DNA of 64,000 nucleotides from contig WRAP01000001.1 in assembly GCA_009780135.1 (NCBI GenBank), forward strand, positions 124,001 through 188,000. The letters run 5' to 3'. Below are positions 59,931 through 64,000 of the stretch, in pieces; positions within the stretch are counted from its first letter, which is position 1; each line of letters opens with the position of its first letter. A model generated the notes under the pieces. The model was not told where the DNA came from, did no database searches, and saw only the letters and a program-made list of their open reading frames with translations. This DNA is from Bacillota bacterium (GTDB taxonomy: Bacteria; Bacillota; Clostridia; Christensenellales; Pumilibacteraceae). Both the position numbers and the translations under genes were made by a program.

Positions 59931-61160
59931 ATGAAACTCAAGATAGAAAAAGATGTCTATGAAGCATTAAAGGCAGTTTTTATAGATAAAAAATACTCTA
60001 CAATAGCACTAAATGATATTTTAAGTAAATCGCCTGTTGATAGTAAACCAGCTATCACGGCGATATTTTATGGTGTGCTAGAGAATAGTTTAGAGTTTGA
60101 TTGGATATTAGATAAGTTAGTAGAAAAGAAACCACAAATCTCAATAGCTATTATTATTAAGATAGGACTTTATTTTTTGCGAAAAACTGATACTCCAAGC
60201 TACGCTTCAGTTAGTAAAATTGTCGATTTAGCAAAAGCTGTAGGGAAGAGTGGTGCTAGCGGCTTTATAAATGCAGTTCTTAAAAAGTCAATTTCTATTA
60301 AATTGCCCGAACCCAACAATATTCAAAATTTATCAATAATATCTAGCTTTCCTGTTTGGATTTTAGAAAAACTACAAGCAAAGTATGATTTTGGTTTTGC
60401 AAAAGCTTTTGTTTTAGCCAAACCTACAACTAATACACATATCAGAGTAAACCTATCACACATAACAAGAGATGAGTTTGAGAAAAAATATCCGAATATA
60501 ATTAAAAATCGTACCAAGTATGGTTACTATGTTTGTCATACTGCACAAAAAGCAATAGATAACAGCGATTATATTGTGCAATCATTAGCATCAATTAAAG
60601 CGGTGCATAATTTCATTAAAGATTTTATACCTAAAAAAATATTAGACTTATGTGCAAGTCCAGGTGGTAAGGCGGTTTATCTAAAGCAACTTTTTCCAGA
60701 AGCAGAAATTGTAGCTTGCGATATTCACGACCATAGAGTCGCACTGATACAGCAATATGCTAGTAAGGTAGGAACAAAAATCACAACACTGAAAAACGAT
60801 GCAACAATACTTAATCCCAATTTTATAAATAAATTTGATTTAGTTATTTGCGATGTTCCTTGTAGCGGAATAGGAGTAGCACACAAAAAGCCCGATATTC
60901 TACTAACTAAAAAGCCGGGTGATATATCTAGCTTAACCGCAATTCAAAAATCAATTTTACAAACCGCTAGTAATTATATTGTACCTAATGGTAGACTTTG
61001 CTATAGCACATGTACAGTCTTTAGTGAAGAAAACGAAAATATTATAGATGATTTTTTAGAAAGTAATAATATTTTTTTTCAACCGCAATCATCACTAAAT
61101 CTATATCCACACATCCACGGCACAGATGGTTTTTTTGCAACGATTTTAGAAAGGAGATAG
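59931..61160 (+). CDS. rsmB: 16S rRNA (cytosine(967)-C(5))-methyltransferase
   Basis: A 409-residue enzyme. The N-terminal NusB-like domain (about 1-135) is followed by the Rossmann methyltransferase. SAM-binding motifs are LDLCASPGGKAVYLKQLF and VACDIHDHR. DVPCSGIG and the catalytic cysteine in RLCYSTCTVFSEENE follow. It methylates C967 of 16S rRNA. It has a TG-extended -10 candidate (TAGAAT near 59891) with a leader of about 30 nt and no ribosome site. Confidence 0.92.
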   Translation: MKLKIEKDVYEALKAVFIDKKYSTIALNDILSKSPVDSKPAITAIFYGVLENSLEFDWILDKLVEKKPQISIAIIIKIGLYFLRKTDTPSYASVSKIVDLAKAVGKSGASGFINAVLKKSISIKLPEPNNIQNLSIISSFPVWILEKLQAKYDFGFAKAFVLAKPTTNTHIRVNLSHITRDEFEKKYPNIIKNRTKYGYYVCHTAQKAIDNSDYIVQSLASIKAVHNFIKDFIPKKILDLCASPGGKAVYLKQLFPEAEIVACDIHDHRVALIQQYASKVGTKITTLKNDATILNPNFINKFDLVICDVPCSGIGVAHKKPDILLTKKPGDISSLTAIQKSILQTASNYIVPNGRLCYSTCTVFSEENENIIDDFLESNNIFFQPQSSLNLYPHIHGTDGFFATILERR

Positions 61161-61279
61161 CAAATTTATCGAGTACATAACGAAACTGAATTTATGAAAG
61201 CTATCTTAGCACAAATATAAGAAAGAAGTACTATAATTTATAGCATAATGATATTCTTTGATGGCAATAATTATAGTTA

Positions 61280-62014
61280 ATGCAAAATCCTCAAAAGCAA
61301 ATCACTCTCTCTACGGTAAAAAATCATCTTGAAATTAAGGCACTAATTCAGACAGCAAATGCCAATTTAGAATTTTTAGGCTATACCGAGCATGGGCATC
61401 GCCATGTTTCTTATGTGTCTAAAACTACGGCGAATATTTTGCGCGCTTTAGGTTATCCTGAACGCACAATCGAGCTTGGTGCGATTACCGGTTATATTCA
61501 CGACATCGGCAATGCTATAAATCGTTCTAATCATGGGCTAACGGGTGCTATGCTTAGCTTTGATATTCTTGCCCGTATGGGTTTAGACCCATTAGAGAAT
61601 GCTCAAATAATATCTGCAGTCGGTAATCACGAGGAGCAAACAGGTAACCCTGTAAACATACTTTCGGCAGCACTTGCTATTGCCGACAAATCCGACGCTC
61701 ATCGTAGTAGGGTAGGCAAACGCACTATGGATGATATTCACGGCAGAGTAAATTTATCTATATTAAAAAATTACATTACGGTAGATAAAGAAAATATGGT
61801 TATTCGTCTATTTATTTATATGGACACAAAACTTTCTGCTACAATGGAATTTTTGCAAATTTATTTAACTAGAATGCTTATGTGCGAGCAAGCGGCTAAG
61901 CTGCTGGGTTGCTCTTTTGAGCTTATAATCAATCGCACAATAATAAACCGCCAAAATCAAAGCCCAACAAGCGAGAATCTAGCCAAAGGCGAAAAGAATG
62001 TATCTGAAAGTTGA
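61280..62014 (+). CDS. HD-domain phosphohydrolase
   Basis: A 244-residue protein. The HD signature is at HVSYVSKTT and YIHDIGNAI, with further metal/helix residues in AVGNHEE and ADKSDAHRSRV. The organisation resembles HD-superfamily nucleotide or phosphate ester hydrolases found in Firmicutes near ribosome-maturation genes. The exact substrate is unknown. The hydrophilic C-terminus ends the gene 31 nt before mrnC, whose promoter lies partly in its last codons. No ribosome site is seen. Confidence 0.75.
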   Translation: MQNPQKQITLSTVKNHLEIKALIQTANANLEFLGYTEHGHRHVSYVSKTTANILRALGYPERTIELGAITGYIHDIGNAINRSNHGLTGAMLSFDILARMGLDPLENAQIISAVGNHEEQTGNPVNILSAALAIADKSDAHRSRVGKRTMDDIHGRVNLSILKNYITVDKENMVIRLFIYMDTKLSATMEFLQIYLTRMLMCEQAAKLLGCSFELIINRTIINRQNQSPTSENLAKGEKNVSES

Positions 62015-62039
62015 CGGCAAATAATATTTATGATAAAAT
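62011..62039 (+). promoter_or_regulatory. Leaderless-type promoter of mrnC
   Basis: TTGACG (62011-62016), a 17-bp spacer and TGA-extended TAAAAT (62034-62039) end 6 nt before ATG 62046. Confidence 0.7.
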
Positions 62040-62045
62040 ATTATT

Positions 62046-62438
62046 ATGAAATTCTTAAGCCAAGTAGATGCTAATCAAAAGGATATGGGGGTACTCGCTA
62101 TAGTGGGTGATGCTGTATGGAGTTTGTTTGTTAGAGAGCGACTAGCTTTATCGCATGACTATAAAAGTGGTCAACTTTCTAAAGAAACAGTTAAGTTTGT
62201 ATCAGCAAAAGCTCAGTGCGGAATTTTATATGCTTTAAATGAGATTTTAGAAGATAGCGAAAAAGCATTTGTAAAGCGGGCAAGAAATGCTAGTCACGGC
62301 ACAAAAGCTAAAAACTCAACTATAGATGAATACAATAAAGCAACTGCTTTTGAAGCATTACTTGGTTATTTGCGTTTAACTGATAATCAGAATAGACTTA
62401 ATGAAATTATGGAATTTGCTTTTGATAAAAGTAAGTAA
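62046..62438 (+). CDS. mrnC: Mini-ribonuclease 3 (Mini-III)
   Basis: A 130-residue RNase III-like catalytic domain without a dsRNA-binding domain. LAIVGDAVWSLFVRER near 17-32, RNASHGTKAKN near 80-90 and ATAFEALLGYLRL near 101-113 supply the acidic active-site residues. It matures 23S rRNA. A clear leaderless-type promoter precedes it, and it stands between the HD gene and the surface lipoprotein gene. Confidence 0.92.
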   Translation: MKFLSQVDANQKDMGVLAIVGDAVWSLFVRERLALSHDYKSGQLSKETVKFVSAKAQCGILYALNEILEDSEKAFVKRARNASHGTKAKNSTIDEYNKATAFEALLGYLRLTDNQNRLNEIMEFAFDKSK

Positions 62439-62588
62439 TGTTTTATTTTAATAATTGATAGTGTACTTAGTTTTTTATGCTATAAGAATTATTAATCTTA
62501 CATACAAGCTTACTTGAACAAAAAAGATGAGCTTCGTAGGCAATCAAAATGCCGAAAGCAGTTTTTTATAATTTTATTAAAAAAGCGG

Positions 62589-62616
62589 TTGACAGATTGA
62601 ATATTTGGTATATAAT
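62589..62616 (+). promoter_or_regulatory. Promoter of the second surface lipoprotein gene
   Basis: TTGACA (62589-62594), a 16-bp spacer and TATAAT (62611-62616) give a leader of about 90 nt, as for the paralogue at 16078. Confidence 0.7.
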
Positions 62617-62629
62617 ATAATGTATGCTT

Positions 62630-62672
62630 AGGCATGTGTGATAAATATATATACAATTTTTCGCACATTCCT
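62630..62672 (+). promoter_or_regulatory. 5' leader hairpin of the second surface lipoprotein gene
   Basis: AGGCATGTGTGA and TCGCACATTCCT pair with one mismatch and one G-U, around an 18-nt AT-rich loop. It lies between the promoter and GGAG (62703-62706). Confidence 0.45.
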
Positions 62673-62713
62673 ACGATTATTTTTACATATTTATTATCAT
62701 GCGGAGATATTCT

Positions 62714-64000
62714 ATGCGAAAAAAACTCTACAGAAAGGCAATAGCGATTTTTGGAATTGCTTTTGCAGTAATTATGGCAACGACGCTTTTTGTTGGATGC
62801 CCTAGTGATAATGGCACTATAACCGAAGTGCCTTCTCCTTCTTCGCCAGCGGTTGTATTTACTATAGCTCCTACCTCTTTAGAGCTAGCTGTAAACGAAA
62901 CGAGACCACTGCAACTAACAGTGCAAAATATCACAGGGCAACCTCAGTGGAGTTCTTCTGATACGGCAGTGGCTACTATTAGTCAAATGCCTAATAATCA
63001 GGTTTTGGTTAGAGGTGTAAGTGAAGGAGAAGCAACTATTACTGCTTCGCTTGGTTTGCATATGTCTTCAGCTGTGATTATAGTTACGCCGGATGATACA
63101 GTTTTTGAAGTATCGGTAGAGCATCTTTTGCTTTTTGTAGGCCAGGCTTTGCCCGGTCAAATAGAAGTTAACACAACACTTTCCCCGCTTTCATTTAGAA
63201 CCGATAATTCAAGTATTGCTACAGTTACACAATCTAATAATTTAGCTTTTGTTACGCCTGTAGCTCCTGGAACTACAAATATTATTATTACGGCAGGCGG
63301 TGTAGAAAGAGCGGTTTCGGTTGCTGTTTCTCAGCCTACAGTTTCTATAGACCAAGATTTTTTATTTTTAAGACCTAATGAAGAGTTTCAGTTAACAGGT
63401 GTATTTGAACCCGAAAATCAAACTGTAACATGGGCGGTTGCTAGTGGGCAAGGTGTAGTATCAGTAAACAATGCTGGTTTAGTTACAGCACTTGCATATG
63501 GAAATGCTATTGTTTCTGCTAATATTGGTGCAACTAGCGACAGCGTATCAATTATGGTTGCAGACGAATTTATTGCTATTGAGTTAACTCCAGGGAGTAT
63601 GGCATTAACTTTTGGAGAGCAAAGGGCATTTACTGCTTCTATGCGACTTTATAATGAAGAGCATCCGGACGGCGTAGCTATATTAGCGGAAGAGTTAGAA
63701 GTTGTTTGGTCTTCTGCAAATACAAGTATTGCTACAGTTAATCAGAATGGTTTAGTTACAGCTGCTGAGAACGCAGGCTCAACTATTGTAAGGGCAAGTG
63801 TTACTAGGGGTGAAAATATCTTTTTTGCCGAAGCTACCGTGAATGTAGAAGAAGGCGATTTTATATTAGTAAGCACAGCAGATGAATTAATGGTTGCGAT
63901 GGGCGGACCTATAACAGGAAGGTATCATACCGACTCACCTAATCCGTTTGTTAATGTAAGCCTTGCTAACGATATTGATATGGGTGGTGTTAATATTAGT
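62714..64000 (+). CDS. Ig-like/GLUG surface lipoprotein, paralogue of the one at 16078 (3' end outside window)
   Basis: An open frame from ATG 62714 to the window end (429 codons visible). A signal peptide ends with TLFVGC (Cys about 29), followed by a short Ser/Pro-rich linker. Four Ig-like (Big_2) domains begin near 45, 129, 209 and 285. A GLUG-type unit starts near 384 (STADELMVAM..., NDIDMGG), matching the first unit of the 1785-aa protein. There is no lysine at all after the signal peptide in the visible part. GGAG sits 7 nt before the ATG. It has a leader with a hairpin like its paralogue. Both are likely adhesin or scaffold lipoproteins. Confidence 0.85.
   Translation, partial: MRKKLYRKAIAIFGIAFAVIMATTLFVGCPSDNGTITEVPSPSSPAVVFTIAPTSLELAVNETRPLQLTVQNITGQPQWSSSDTAVATISQMPNNQVLVRGVSEGEATITASLGLHMSSAVIIVTPDDTVFEVSVEHLLLFVGQALPGQIEVNTTLSPLSFRTDNSSIATVTQSNNLAFVTPVAPGTTNIIITAGGVERAVSVAVSQPTVSIDQDFLFLRPNEEFQLTGVFEPENQTVTWAVASGQGVVSVNNAGLVTALAYGNAIVSANIGATSDSVSIMVADEFIAIELTPGSMALTFGEQRAFTASMRLYNEEHPDGVAILAEELEVVWSSANTSIATVNQNGLVTAAENAGSTIVRASVTRGENIFFAEATVNVEEGDFILVSTADELMVAMGGPITGRYHTDSPNPFVNVSLANDIDMGGVNIS

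Noticed and set aside
1-64000. tRNA or rRNA genes
   Set aside because: I found no T-arm/anticodon arrangement or rRNA-like tract on either strand while reading the intergenic regions.

Overview
The window reads as part of the chromosome of a low-GC, spore-forming, anaerobic Firmicute, probably an uncultivated Clostridia-type lineage. This rests on spoIIGA-sigE, ClpP/ClpX/Lon and PcrA of Gram-positive type, Pta-AckA acetate fermentation, an ECF transporter core, ThyX, and lipoprotein or single-TM surface proteins with no sign of an outer membrane. Nearly all genes are on the + strand. Only the SIMPL protein, tmcAL and a 1257-aa surface protein are on the - strand. I saw no rRNA, tRNA, CRISPR array, phage or insertion sequence.

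Layout. 0-2 kb: end of a large, almost lysine-free helical protein that runs in from the left. 2.2-6.8 kb: three-gene unit of PAP2 phosphatase, CrtC/AttH-like lipocalin protein and a rifampin-phosphotransferase-like PEP-utilising enzyme. 7-10.7 kb: SIMPL protein (-) and ecfA1-ecfA2-ecfT. 10.7-12.9 kb: accessory AAA ATPase plus HEPN-domain protein. 13-15.9 kb: accD-accA and hemW. 16-21.4 kb: 1785-aa Ig-like/GLUG surface lipoprotein. 21.6-28 kb: FtsA-like protein, YjbR, type IIA topoisomerase A subunit, CinA, tmcAL (-). 28.5-36 kb: pta, ackA, thyX, rlmB, tpiA, gpmI, nadK. 36-41.5 kb: small membrane protein, XRE regulator plus PepSY lipoprotein, recN, zinc-ribbon protein, holA. 41.8-46.9 kb: 1257-aa membrane-anchored surface protein (-) and a split TSUP permease. 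46.9-52 kb: pcrA, ispE, DEAD-box helicase. 52-58 kb: tig-clpP-clpX-lon. 58.2-62.4 kb: spoIIGA-sigE, rsmB, HD phosphohydrolase, mrnC. 62.7 kb to the end: a second Ig-like lipoprotein, cut by the window edge and paralogous to the one at 16 kb.

Three sequence-level patterns stand out. (1) Seven intergenic inverted repeats of about 90-145 bp, plus three solo arms, are all built from tandem 7-nt words. The word differs between elements, but both arms of an element use the same word and a short core (GATTTATT or GACTTATT facing AATAAGTC) recurs. They sit at gene junctions, three of them in a row in tig-clpP-clpX-lon. (2) Several housekeeping and sporulation genes have a TG-extended -10 box ending 6-7 nt before the start codon with a -35 box about 17 nt further up, so they are probably read as leaderless mRNAs. 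The big surface-protein genes instead have 5' leaders of about 40-100 nt and Shine-Dalgarno sites. (3) The large exported proteins are almost devoid of lysine, while cytoplasmic proteins and the cytoplasmic tail of the anchored protein are lysine-rich.
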